NCBI GenBank assembly: GCA_903879715.1
Contig: CAIRMR010000004.1
Location: 1 to 58,955, forward strand
Source of the DNA: an uncultured Bacteroidales bacterium
Lineage (GTDB): Bacteria; Bacteroidota; Bacteroidia; Bacteroidales; UBA4417
Direction of reading: 5' to 3'
Length of the DNA stretch: 58,955 nt
The translations under genes and the position numbers were made by a program. The notes below the pieces were generated by a model, which was not told the DNA's origin, ran no database searches, and saw only the letters and a program-made list of their open reading frames with translations. Shown piece after piece: positions 45,652 to 55,081 of this stretch (positions are counted from its first letter, which is position 1; each line of letters opens with the position of its first letter).

Positions 45652-48615
45652 ATGAAAACAAGTACGTTTGTTATTTTCTGCATGATTCTCTGTGCAAGCG
45701 TTAAGATGAATTATGCCCAGGTTCCTGATTGGTCGCGTGTACTTTCTTCAAGCCCATACGATGTGCAGGAAGGAAGAGTTGTTGTTGCTGATGAGAACCA
45801 GCATGTTTATATGGCGGCAGCTATAAGCGGACCGGTGACGTTTGATGGTACCGTTAACTTAAGTACAGGTAAAAGGGATTTACTTCTGACTAAGTGTAAA
45901 AGCAATGGAACTGCAATCTGGAAGAAGCAAATCATCGCTCAGCAAGGAGGATTCATCCTGCCGCAAGCTATTAATGTAGATAAAAAGGCAAATATATATG
46001 TGCTATGTACTTTTTCCGGAACAGTAATTATCGGGAATAGTATATTAGTTTCGGATAATGATCATAATGTTTTTATCGCAAAATTCAATTCCAGCGGAAA
46101 CGGGGTGTGGGCAACTTCCTATATGTATACAGGTACCGGCATCAGTAAGATAGCCTTGGATGGAAATGCTAACAGCAATGTTTATGTAACCAGTTTTAGT
46201 ACTGGTCTCTTAAAATTCAGCAGTTCCGGTGTAAAGCTTTGGGAGCAGAATTATCCTAACAGAACGCTGCAGTCCATTGTAGTAGATGCTAATATGCTTT
46301 ATATTGGAGGCGCTCTTCAAAGAGGTACAACAACATTTGGTTTACTTTCTTTGTCCACTTTGGGTACTTCTCCATTCACTGGCTTCATAGTCAAAGGTGA
46401 TCTGAATGGAAATTTTTCCAAATCCTTTATTGTAAATGGTTCAACAACGAGTTATGGGTCAGTGATAAGTGATATTGTAATCGACAAAAAAGGAGATCTT
46501 TTTGCTACAGGAGGGTATACAAAGGACCTTATTCTGGGCTCCATTGTTATCCAGAACCCGGTACAGGCTTTTTACACCTTCATTGCCAAAAGCGATAGGA
46601 ATTTTAAATTTTCATGGGCACGGACAAGTTCTTCATTTAATATTTATTGGGTTGAAATGTATAGTTATAAGATTTTTACCGATAATTCCGGATTGATTTA
46701 TCAATATGGATCGCCTGGAGACCAATACTCTTTTTATTACGGAAACGTAACTTTTAATCCCGTTGGTGGAAATCAATTCCTGTTTAAATTTGATTCACAA
46801 GGCAATGCATTAGCTGCATATTCTTTGCTGAATTCCTCCAAAACAGGAACAATGGTGACTTCAGCGGGTAAAATATTGAGTACAGGATCACTTACTTACA
46901 ACGGAGCTGCTTCTTATGGGAATATTTACCTTACTCAGCGAAACAATTCCATGTCAATCGATTGGCAAAAAATATCTTCGTCGAACCAGTCAGGACTGTT
47001 GAGTACAAATGGTATAAAATATGATTCAGAAGGTAATTTATATGTACTCTCAAAAATGCGGGGCTATTGTAATTATTTCGGAATCATAATCATAAATGAC
47101 AATTTAACTACTTTATTAGCAAAACATGATCCGAAGGGTAATGTTATATGGGTAAAAGAAATCAGAGATGCCCTGGAAAATATGTATGCATACAACAGTA
47201 TTGGCACCCGAATTATACTTGATGAGGATAATAACGTAATTATTACTGGCAGATTTAATAATAGCCTGATCATCGGGAATCAAACAGTATTGACGAGTCA
47301 GACACCCTGGAATGCTGATGGTTTTGTTGCTAAGTTTGATTCAAATGGACAATTTCAATGGGCGATGAAGTTTGATGTTGACGGATCATTTGGAAATGTG
47401 GGCTATAGTGTTACAACCGACACAAAAAATAATATAATTGCTACCGGTGAGTTTAATAACCTGATGAGGGTGGGGGACAACCTGCTTTTTTCTGAAGGAC
47501 TGGATGGGGCATTTATGATTAAAATAAGTCCTGATGGCAATTGCATATGGGCGAAGGGCTTTCCAATCGGAGAGGTTGTTTACCTGGCTATGTCAGGCAC
47601 TGATGGAGAGGATAATATTTACTTCACCGGTGAAATGTATAACCGAACGGATAAGCAGTTAGTATTTGATGCATTGATTTTACCACAAACAGACGATGAT
47701 GCTGGTAATGTTCTGGTTAAATTTGATCCTGATGGCAATGCATTATGGGGGAATTTATATGGTAAGGTTGAAGGAGCCTATAATCCGGAATGTTGGCCTG
47801 TAGGTTTGAGAACAGATAGCGATGGGTATTCCTATTCCTGGGGTTGGAGTATGAATAATGCCATTTTTGGCGATTTTACTTTATCAAACCCTCTTAACGG
47901 GAATTTTAACTATTATTTAGCTAAAATAGATCCAACAGGCAATGTTATTTGGGCGACAGGTGTGTACCCCAAAAACCATAGTATTAGTTACGGAGAATTA
48001 TTCGACATGGATAATAAAGGTAACATTTATATGGGTGCTCAGTTTATTGATACTATCAGCCTCGCCGGCACACTCTTCAAACCACAAAGCAACAACGACT
48101 TTTTTATTGCCAAGTTTTCGAATGAGGGAGCTTTTCAATGGTTTAAAACAGCCCCAACCAGTGGTGGGTTTGGCAATTCACTTTCAGTATTCGAAGAGGA
48201 TGTTGTTACAATAGCTGGCTCATCTGTTAATGACCTGGTTTTTGATGGCTTGATTTATACCGGTAATGGTGGAGCCAGCGGTATATTGGTCACACTGGGA
48301 AGTTTGCCATCTTTTTTCAAAGGCTCAGATATTACTCCAAAAATCGGCGAAAATTCAGCAGACATATTTGATGTTCATGTCTACCCAAATCCGTCTAAAG
48401 GACAATTTACAATCCAGGTGTTCAGTGAAACCAAAGGGGAAACAGGGGTAACTATTTATAATTTGCTGGGCAAAGCTGTAAAAATGCTTAACTTCCAAAT
48501 ACAAAGCGGAATTACGATGGAAGAGCTAGATATTTCATTCCTGCCCAAAGGAACCTATACCATGGTATGCAAAATTAACGGCAATACAACGTGCAGACAA
48601 GTGGTTGTTGAATAG
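45652..48615 (+). CDS. Secreted beta-propeller-like (SBBP repeat) protein with T9SS tail
   Basis: A protein of about 987 residues with a signal peptide (ending MNYAQ). The body is built from repeats of about 50-60 residues of the form KFDSNGQFQWAMKFD ... G ... IATGEFNN, matching SBBP (seven-bladed beta-propeller) repeats. The C-terminal 80 residues are a type IX secretion sorting domain (HVYPNPSKGQF, IYNLLGKAVK, LPKGTYTMVC). It should be exported and anchored or released at the cell surface; ligand unknown. ATG 45652 is used because it begins the signal peptide; an upstream in-frame ATG at 45619 adds a hydrophobic leader of less typical form. Confidence 0.84.
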   Translation: MKTSTFVIFCMILCASVKMNYAQVPDWSRVLSSSPYDVQEGRVVVADENQHVYMAAAISGPVTFDGTVNLSTGKRDLLLTKCKSNGTAIWKKQIIAQQGGFILPQAINVDKKANIYVLCTFSGTVIIGNSILVSDNDHNVFIAKFNSSGNGVWATSYMYTGTGISKIALDGNANSNVYVTSFSTGLLKFSSSGVKLWEQNYPNRTLQSIVVDANMLYIGGALQRGTTTFGLLSLSTLGTSPFTGFIVKGDLNGNFSKSFIVNGSTTSYGSVISDIVIDKKGDLFATGGYTKDLILGSIVIQNPVQAFYTFIAKSDRNFKFSWARTSSSFNIYWVEMYSYKIFTDNSGLIYQYGSPGDQYSFYYGNVTFNPVGGNQFLFKFDSQGNALAAYSLLNSSKTGTMVTSAGKILSTGSLTYNGAASYGNIYLTQRNNSMSIDWQKISSSNQSGLLSTNGIKYDSEGNLYVLSKMRGYCNYFGIIIINDNLTTLLAKHDPKGNVIWVKEIRDALENMYAYNSIGTRIILDEDNNVIITGRFNNSLIIGNQTVLTSQTPWNADGFVAKFDSNGQFQWAMKFDVDGSFGNVGYSVTTDTKNNIIATGEFNNLMRVGDNLLFSEGLDGAFMIKISPDGNCIWAKGFPIGEVVYLAMSGTDGEDNIYFTGEMYNRTDKQLVFDALILPQTDDDAGNVLVKFDPDGNALWGNLYGKVEGAYNPECWPVGLRTDSDGYSYSWGWSMNNAIFGDFTLSNPLNGNFNYYLAKIDPTGNVIWATGVYPKNHSISYGELFDMDNKGNIYMGAQFIDTISLAGTLFKPQSNNDFFIAKFSNEGAFQWFKTAPTSGGFGNSLSVFEEDVVTIAGSSVNDLVFDGLIYTGNGGASGILVTLGSLPSFFKGSDITPKIGENSADIFDVHVYPNPSKGQFTIQVFSETKGETGVTIYNLLGKAVKMLNFQIQSGITMEELDISFLPKGTYTMVCKINGNTTCRQVVVE

Positions 48616-48675
48616 ATACTGAAAACGTGATACTCTGGAATACCGGTAATTCTACAATGCAGGGCATTTGATTTA

Positions 48676-49227
48676 TTAATCCTCAGGTGCTTCGAATTCC
48701 GGATTGATTTTCGAATACCTCACTTCGTCCCAGATTTTGTTTTGTTTGAAAACAGATTTTCTGAAAACACAATCTTTGGTGTAGCCACATTTTTCAAGGA
48801 CCCGCATTGAAGCCGTATTGTATTCAAAAACTCCTGTGTGTATCCGGATAATACCAAGGTGTTTGAATCCATATTCTGTAATCAGGTTTACAGCCGTTGT
48901 TACAATGCCTTTGTTCCAGTATGATTCGCCGATAAAGTAGCCGATCTCTGCCGACTTGCGGTACACATCCTGCCCAGGCACCACTGAAATATTGCCAACA
49001 TATTCGCCATTATATTCAATGCCGAAAAAAGTGACAGGATACTGGTTAGTAAATTTGCTTAGAAAATTCTGAGCATCGGCCAGTGTATAAGGATTTGGAA
49101 ATCCATCGCGAAGATTTCGGCTTATTTTTTCGTTATTGGCCAGATCCGCTAGCCTCTTTGCATCCGATAAGCGCAAAGGACGAAGTTTGATGTTTGCTGA
49201 TTGTAGTTCCATAGCAATAACATTCAT
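48676..49227 (-). CDS. GNAT acetyltransferase, RimJ/RimL-like
   Basis: A 183-residue N-acetyltransferase. The N-terminal IKLRPLRLSDAKRLADLAN, the SAEIGYFIGESYWNKGI block that contains the acetyl-CoA-binding loop, and FEYNTASMRVLEKCGY are typical of RimJ/RimL-type proteins that acetylate protein N-termini or small amines. The start may be 49227 or, five codons later, the ATG of MELQSAN. It stands alone. Confidence 0.84.
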   Translation of the reverse strand: MNVIAMELQSANIKLRPLRLSDAKRLADLANNEKISRNLRDGFPNPYTLADAQNFLSKFTNQYPVTFFGIEYNGEYVGNISVVPGQDVYRKSAEIGYFIGESYWNKGIVTTAVNLITEYGFKHLGIIRIHTGVFEYNTASMRVLEKCGYTKDCVFRKSVFKQNKIWDEVRYSKINPEFEAPED

Positions 49228-49349
49228 TTTTAAAATAACTCGCGTATAAAAACTTAATAGCTGAAATTAGCGGACAAGTTTAACCTGTCAATACTAGATT
49301 CCTTGTATCGGAATCAATTCAATGTTTATAAATCTAAAGTTAAGTGAAA

Positions 49350-50402
49350 TTACTTTGTATTCATTATTTCCTGATATAATGATGTGTATTGTTCAATACA
49401 AGTCTGCCAGCTGAATCTATCCGCATGTTTCTTTATCTGTTCTTCAAGAATCAATTGATTATCATTAAAATACGACATTTTATTTTCAATGAATGAAGAC
49501 ATATATTCTTTATTAAAATCGTCAAAATAAAAAGCGAGATTACCTCCTATTTCCGGCAGGCATGTATAATTACTCAGGAAAACGGGTTTTCCAAACTTCA
49601 TGGCTTCAATTACAGGCATTCCAAATCCTTCAGCTAATGAAGGGAACAAGAAAGCATAACAATTTTTGTAAAGCCAGTGCTTCTCATCGTCAGTTATCTT
49701 ACCTGGCAGAATTACTCTATCGGTTAGGTTCAGATCATGAATCTGTTTCCTGATTTGCCTGCCATAATTTGTATCCGTGTTACCAGCAATAATTAATTTG
49801 TAATCTTTAAAGTAATTCATGACAGGTAATAAAGTATGGAAATTCTTTTTTTCATTGAAAATGCCTATGGAAAAGAAGAATTTTTTTTCATCCACATAGT
49901 CTGGTTTGAGTCCCTGGCCTTGTGTATCAACCGAAATGCCATTATAAATGGTCCGGATTTTCTTTCCTCTTAAATTCAGATGGTCTTCAATATTGTTTTT
50001 CGTAAAATCAGAGATCGCTGTTATATAATCAGCCCTGTCAATATTCCGTTGTAGCCTTCTGAGATATAATAATTTGTGCATCTCATCTTTTTCATATAAA
50101 AAATTCAGGTCGTGAATAGTCAGTATGAATTTAGGTTTATTGCCGGGGAAATGGGAAGGGAATTGTTGCAGACTATGCCAGATATCGTATGATTTGTTGA
50201 AGATTGGAAAGTACCTGTTTTGCAGGTTAACCTGTATTGAATTCCAATTGTTGCGATTTTCAAAATTCCTGGGAACTAAATAAGTAATGTTTAAATCCGG
50301 GCGCTGTTTACGCATTAGTTCTTCAGCGTAATTATATGAGAACTGACCTAATCCGGAATATAATTCCTTCACTTTATACAGGTCTATCAGTATGTTCATC
50401 AT
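49350..50402 (-). CDS. Glycosyltransferase family 4 (GT-B fold)
   Basis: A protein of about 350 residues. The N-terminal half is an acceptor domain (LYKVKELYSGLGQFSYNYAE); the C-terminal half has the donor-binding motif EGFGMPVIEAMKFGKPV with the E(X7)E pair, typical of GT4 retaining enzymes. It transfers a sugar from a nucleotide donor to an unknown glycan. No other polysaccharide gene surrounds it. ATG at 50402 (MMNILIDL) or 50399 is preferred over a start at 50438, which adds a cysteine-containing non-conserved leader. Confidence 0.84.
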   Translation of the reverse strand: MMNILIDLYKVKELYSGLGQFSYNYAEELMRKQRPDLNITYLVPRNFENRNNWNSIQVNLQNRYFPIFNKSYDIWHSLQQFPSHFPGNKPKFILTIHDLNFLYEKDEMHKLLYLRRLQRNIDRADYITAISDFTKNNIEDHLNLRGKKIRTIYNGISVDTQGQGLKPDYVDEKKFFFSIGIFNEKKNFHTLLPVMNYFKDYKLIIAGNTDTNYGRQIRKQIHDLNLTDRVILPGKITDDEKHWLYKNCYAFLFPSLAEGFGMPVIEAMKFGKPVFLSNYTCLPEIGGNLAFYFDDFNKEYMSSFIENKMSYFNDNQLILEEQIKKHADRFSWQTCIEQYTSLYQEIMNTK

Positions 50403-50573
50403 TATTTTGATTTTGCATAAGGCTATGGAAACATTCAACCGGTATTTCTACTGGTTTTACTTGCTGGTTTACTAATGATAGAAAAGACATGGATTGAGGC
50501 TGTATCAAAAGTCTTTTTACCGCAGAGTTACACAAAGAAGGCGCAGAGTTATTATCTTGTAAATTAATGCTTT

Positions 50574-50673
50574 GCGGTTCCGGTCGGCAAGCTCTCTGCA
50601 TCGCTCTGCGGTTTCCCTCTGCGGTTTCCCTCAGCGGTTCAGTTCGGCAGGCTCACTGCATTGCTCTGCGGTT
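50574..50673. repeat. Imperfect tandem repeat, period 60 bp
   Basis: GCGGTTCCGGTCGGCAAGCT onward (50574-50613) recurs with a handful of mismatches at 50634-50673. A related GCAGAG-type stretch precedes it at 50520-50550. It lies in a 435-bp gap (50403-50837) where no gene is visible; frames across it are repeat-derived. Similar GCAGAG repeats are scattered in many genomes of this phylum. Confidence 0.5.
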
Positions 50674-50837
50674 AAATTTCCCACTTTTAATATAACCTCT
50701 TTATTTACCCATAGTAATTTGTTTTAATCTTGACTTTTTGATTAAAAACGGAATAGTAGATCCAGACTATATGGATCATTTGCAGACCGGAAATCACCAG
50801 GATTTTATCAAACTGACAAATGAGCCAAACAAAATCA

Positions 50838-51926
50838 CTATTTATTTCTGTGGATGATAAGTTCAATAGCGCCATTTCCGTATTTGGTAAATGAAGCACT
50901 ACGGAATTCAATATCTTCATATTCAGCAAGGCGCTGAATAATAGCTTGTTTCAGCGTTCCGTTGCCTATTCCGTGTATAAATACCACGCTGGTATACCTG
51001 AAAGCAATAGCGCTTCCCAGCATGCGCTCGAAAACGCCCATCTGTATAGTGAGGATTTCGTGCGGTGACAGGTTGTTATAATCCTGCCTGAGAGCAGAAA
51101 TATGCAGGTCAACTTCAGCTTCGTTAGGCGCGGTACGGTATTGATCAATTGCTGTTTCGGGTCTGAAACGCTCGGCGGAAGCCGGTAAGGGTTCGCGGTT
51201 TTCTTTCTCGTTGAGCACCTGCTCGTAGGTACTTGGAACCCGATTCAATTCGCATACCGTGTACACAATGGATTTCTGGTTGGCAAGGAAACGGGTTTCG
51301 TGATAACTTCCTTCCTGGTAAAACAGGGAGCCTTTGATACGGAAAGCAGTGCTGACCGGCATCAGAACTTTTTCGTTTTCCTCGGAAAAGAAAATTACCT
51401 GTACTACTCCATTCGACCATGTGCCAATATCTTCGCGGACAATACTTTCAATCACCAGTTTTGATTCTGAAGGTACTGATCCGTAGTCAATTCCGGTAAA
51501 ATTGCCTTCCTTATTTTTAAGAAAAAAGGAATATAATATATCGGATGACGTATTATTTATCAGGTAAACATCAATCATTCCCGACAACAACCGTAACTGA
51601 TCCTGGGGAGCCCAGGCAAGATAAATGCCGGTAGGTGCAGCCGATGCGTTTCCGCGCTGGACTATATTGCTGATCCGTTCGTTTTCAACAATTTCGGGTT
51701 CAGGTTCAACAATTACAGGCGTTTCACTGCGACGCTCATTCTTGTTAAGAAATAAATCACCTGATGCTCCGGCTGGTTCAATTGCGACAAGTTCATTGAT
51801 CAGTGTGGGTATCTCGAAACCGTCTTCAATTTCGACCGACACCATAAATTCATTTATTTGTTTTTTTATGGTTCCTCCTCCTGTTGAGTTGAGAAACCTT
51901 ACTTTATCTCCTGGTTTGAATTTCAT
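50838..51926 (-). CDS. DUF2027 protein with C-terminal Smr domain
   Basis: A 362-residue protein. The N-terminal part (FKPGDKVRFLNSTGGGTI) is a KOW/SH3-like barrel as in MutS2; the middle is DUF2027, beta-rich; the C-terminus (about 285-362) is a small MutS-related domain with EVDLHISAL and FIHGIGNGTLKQAI. Smr domains are nucleases or nucleic-acid binders involved in recombination and ribosome rescue. DUF2027-Smr proteins are characteristic of Bacteroidota. It stands alone. Confidence 0.86.
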   Translation of the reverse strand: MKFKPGDKVRFLNSTGGGTIKKQINEFMVSVEIEDGFEIPTLINELVAIEPAGASGDLFLNKNERRSETPVIVEPEPEIVENERISNIVQRGNASAAPTGIYLAWAPQDQLRLLSGMIDVYLINNTSSDILYSFFLKNKEGNFTGIDYGSVPSESKLVIESIVREDIGTWSNGVVQVIFFSEENEKVLMPVSTAFRIKGSLFYQEGSYHETRFLANQKSIVYTVCELNRVPSTYEQVLNEKENREPLPASAERFRPETAIDQYRTAPNEAEVDLHISALRQDYNNLSPHEILTIQMGVFERMLGSAIAFRYTSVVFIHGIGNGTLKQAIIQRLAEYEDIEFRSASFTKYGNGAIELIIHRNK

Positions 51927-52172
51927 TCTGAATTTTAGTTATTCTTCAGCTTACCTGGTGTTAATTGCTTGCCAGATAGCCAATTGTATGAAAATAAATC
52001 TTTATATCTTCCATCTATAAAGGGAACAAAGATAGAAACAAATCAGTCATGCTTTTAAAGTAACTTCACTGATTCGCAAATACTTGGTAATTTTTACCAA
52101 TAAGATAAGTTCATTTATGCAGTTTCAATTACCGCGGATTGAATTTCAGATCAGCCGGTGAGTTAAAAATGC

Positions 52173-52180
52173 TAATTTTG
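52173..52180 (+). promoter_or_regulatory. Probable -7 box of the MbnP-like gene
   Basis: TAATTTTG matches TAnnTTTG, 29 bp before ATG 52210. It excludes the upstream frame start at 52180, which would begin within the box. No clear -33 element. Confidence 0.5.
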
Positions 52181-52209
52181 TGCTTTATACTTCTGCACTG
52201 AAATCTTTT

Positions 52210-52992
52210 ATGAATAAACATTTATTCTTCATTGCTATTGGACTACTAAGCTTCTTGCTGATGATAACATCATGTGGTAAAGATGATGTAAAGTCTGTTG
52301 CCCCTACTTTTGTTTTTAATCATACTGTAAATGGCTCTGAACTTGAGAAAGGTGTTATGAAATACACTAACCTGGCCGGTAATCTTTATGAAGTAGATGA
52401 ACTACAGTATTTTATTTCGGAAATAACACTGACTGCAGCCGACGGACAACGAATTGAAATTAAATCGGATAGTGCTATCCACTATATTGATCTTGATATT
52501 CCTTCAACGCTCTCCTGGAGTCCAAAGGATCTTATTCCGAAAGGGGATTATACAAGTATATCATTTGTTTTCGGGATTAATGAAACGAAAAATAAAACCG
52601 GTTTATTTGTAAATCCTCCCGAACGCGACATGTTTTGGCCAGATATAATGGGCGGAGGTTATCATTATATGAAAATGAACGGTAAATGGAAGGCTGAGGG
52701 CGATATAATCACACCTTTTAACTTTCACCTGGGGATTGGAATGAATATGGCTGGAACTGTTTTTTATCAGAATTGTTTTACGGTTACACTTCCGCTTAAT
52801 ATCCATACAGCAAGTCTTGGTAATGTGTTTACAGTCACCATGAATATAGAAAAATGGTTCGAAGCTCCAAATTTATGGGACTGGAATGTAATTGGCGGTC
52901 AGATAATGATGAACCAGCCTGCAATGCATATGGCCGCTGAAAATGGGGTTAATGCTTTCCATGTTATTTTTCAGGGAACTGATCCTGAGTAA
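52210..52992 (+). CDS. MbnP-like metal-binding lipoprotein
   Basis: A 260-residue protein with a lipobox (LLMITSC) after a hydrophobic leader. The mature part matches the MbnP/CorA-like family of periplasmic copper-binding proteins: FVFNHTVNGSELE, ELQYFISEITLTA, DMFWPDIMGGGYHYMKMNGKW and a C-terminal MNIEKWFEAP with MHMAAENGVNAFHV. Family members bind Cu(I) at a site that needs a tryptophan oxidised to kynurenine by a di-heme partner; a gene for that partner follows 100 bp later. The metal-binding Trp cannot be fixed without alignment. Confidence 0.82.
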   Translation: MNKHLFFIAIGLLSFLLMITSCGKDDVKSVAPTFVFNHTVNGSELEKGVMKYTNLAGNLYEVDELQYFISEITLTAADGQRIEIKSDSAIHYIDLDIPSTLSWSPKDLIPKGDYTSISFVFGINETKNKTGLFVNPPERDMFWPDIMGGGYHYMKMNGKWKAEGDIITPFNFHLGIGMNMAGTVFYQNCFTVTLPLNIHTASLGNVFTVTMNIEKWFEAPNLWDWNVIGGQIMMNQPAMHMAAENGVNAFHVIFQGTDPE

Positions 52993-53092
52993 TGCGATTA
53001 AAGATGAGGGGCGAGGGGCGACATTGCGAAGGGCGACAGGATGAAAAGCGCCATGTAGATGAGGCGAAAATAGAAAACTTAAATTTATAAAA

Positions 53093-54271
53093 GTGAGAAT
53101 TACGGGTTTAGTGAATCAAATTTCAGAAAAGGTGAAATGGACAATTTCATTGGTTATGATCATGCTTTTATCTTCCTGTACCCACGATGAGCCTATTTAC
53201 AATCCAACACCTTATCAGATAACAGTTCCAAAGTTTTTCCCAACCCGGATGAATATCCCGGCCGATAATCCAATGACGGTTGAAGGTGTTGAACTGGGCC
53301 GATATTTGTTTTATGACGGCCGTATGTCGGGAAATACTGAGCCTGAAAAAATGATGAGTTGCGGAACCTGCCATCTGCAATCGAAGTCGTTCGAATGCGG
53401 TATTGATCATCCCAGGTTTATTGGCGGCAAGACTTTTGGAATAACCGGTATTCTGACACCACATTATATGCTGCCAATGATCAACCTGGTATGGAACGAA
53501 AGCGGTTACCTTTGGTCAGGCTCGATTTCGGAAAGTAATCCAAATCCATCACAACGGAGTATGGAAGATATAGTTGGGATGGCTGTAACAGCGCCCCACG
53601 AGTTTTCAGGCGATACCAATAAAACCAAGGCTTTGATCCAAAGTATTCCAGGCTATCCTGAGCTTTTCGAAAAAGCATTTGGCTCGCGTACTGTCACCAT
53701 GCGCAATATCAGCAAAGCGATCGCGCAGTTCACGCGGACATTAATTTCGTCGGACTCGAAATTTGATAAGTATATGCGGGGTGAGCAACAACTCAGCACC
53801 CAGGAACTCAGTGGATACGTGTTGTTTATGACCGAAGATGGCGCGGATTGCTTCCACTGCCATGGTGGGTCAGGGAATCCGCTTTTTACAACCAACCTTT
53901 TCTATAATAATGGTAAAGACTCGGTTTTTAACGATTCGCGCGATCGTTTCTCGGTTACCGGCGACCCTTCTGATCATGGAGCATACAAGGTGACAACCCT
54001 TCGGAATATTGAACTCACAGGGCCATATATGCACGACGGGCGGTTTAAAACACTGGAAGAAGTTATTGATTTTTATTCGCAGGGAATTATCTGGTCACCT
54101 TATATCCATCCTTTGATGCATCATGCCAATGATGGAGGAATACAATTGACGCCTGGCGAAAAAGCGGATCTGATCGTTTTTATTAAGACTTTGCGGGATG
54201 ATACTTTCCTGGCCAATCCGGCCTACAGCCCTCCGGCTCAGTTACCTGATGGGGCTAAACCGATTCAATAA
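53093..54271 (+). CDS. MbnH-like di-heme cytochrome c peroxidase homologue
   Basis: A 392-residue exported di-heme protein. A short leader with lipobox LLSSC is followed by two heme-attachment motifs, CGTCH at 90-94 and CFHCH at 253-257, and by GPYMHDGRFKTLEEVIDFY, which carries the conserved region of the second heme. MbnH proteins form a bis-Fe(IV) state and oxidise a tryptophan in MbnP to kynurenine. The start is a GTG at 53093, needed to give a complete leader. It is probably cotranscribed with the MbnP-like gene. Confidence 0.85.
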   Translation: MRITGLVNQISEKVKWTISLVMIMLLSSCTHDEPIYNPTPYQITVPKFFPTRMNIPADNPMTVEGVELGRYLFYDGRMSGNTEPEKMMSCGTCHLQSKSFECGIDHPRFIGGKTFGITGILTPHYMLPMINLVWNESGYLWSGSISESNPNPSQRSMEDIVGMAVTAPHEFSGDTNKTKALIQSIPGYPELFEKAFGSRTVTMRNISKAIAQFTRTLISSDSKFDKYMRGEQQLSTQELSGYVLFMTEDGADCFHCHGGSGNPLFTTNLFYNNGKDSVFNDSRDRFSVTGDPSDHGAYKVTTLRNIELTGPYMHDGRFKTLEEVIDFYSQGIIWSPYIHPLMHHANDGGIQLTPGEKADLIVFIKTLRDDTFLANPAYSPPAQLPDGAKPIQ

Positions 54272-54361
54272 ATTAATTTTATGTATCGCTTTATTGAATT
54301 GATTAGTTTTGAGCTTTATTTTCGTAATCTTCTAAGTTTAATTATTCGAAAAAATAGCAGT

Positions 54362-54889
54362 ATGATTCTCCGGAACAGGTTAACCATTTATTTATTGTTC
54401 GTAATCCTTTTACCCTTTTCAAGTGCTATTGTATCCTGTGGAGGGGATAATGATACTACAGATACAACAACTGATGTAATTGTTTTTAAAGGCATCAGGG
54501 TTACTGATACTAATGGAAAGGTATATGAAAATGATCTGAGCGATTGGACATTAACCGAAGCCTGGACAGATAAAGAGAATTCCTTATTTGTTGAAAAGAA
54601 AGTGAATTTATGTGATACATCCAATAGCATTTACGGTATTAGTTCATATCCAAATCCGTGCAATGGGAATTTTAACCTGCATATTTCAAAACCAATAGAA
54701 ACACGGTTTGCATTTCGTATTGTCGACAGGAATTTTAATGTGCTGCTTTCCCAGGATTCGGTTTTCTCCAACGGGATTGCATTTGATTTAAATTATCTGA
54801 ATATTAGAAATGATACCGTGAGGATATATTATAAGTTCCTGGGTCAGGATTGCGAACTTAAAGGGCATGGAGATATACTGATTAATTGA
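54362..54889 (+). CDS. Small lipoprotein with T9SS-tail-like motif
   Basis: A 175-residue protein with a hydrophobic leader and lipobox (AIVSCGG), then an Asp/Thr-rich spacer. The middle has SYPNPCNGNFNLHI, which resembles the opening of a type IX sorting domain, although the last strands are not typical. Its position 90 bp after the di-heme gene suggests a role with the MbnP/MbnH pair. ATG 54362 is preferred; an in-frame ATG at 54281 adds an unlikely leader. Confidence 0.6.
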   Translation: MILRNRLTIYLLFVILLPFSSAIVSCGGDNDTTDTTTDVIVFKGIRVTDTNGKVYENDLSDWTLTEAWTDKENSLFVEKKVNLCDTSNSIYGISSYPNPCNGNFNLHISKPIETRFAFRIVDRNFNVLLSQDSVFSNGIAFDLNYLNIRNDTVRIYYKFLGQDCELKGHGDILIN

Positions 54890-55081
54890 TATAAGCGTAT
54901 TTAGCTGCAATTTGAAATATTCCGATCAGGAATGCAATATTCCTTTGATAGAAAACAATCTGCTATAAAAAACAACAAATAACGACCTGCAATTCAACCT
55001 ATTCATCAGCACACAAAAGTCACGCATTCGAGGCACCAAACCTCGCACACATCAATCAATGATTTGAAAAGAACAAATCTT

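Noticed and set aside
50374..50601. 75-codon minus-strand frame
   Set aside because: Overlaps the glycosyltransferase start and runs into the repeat tract; no protein-like pattern.
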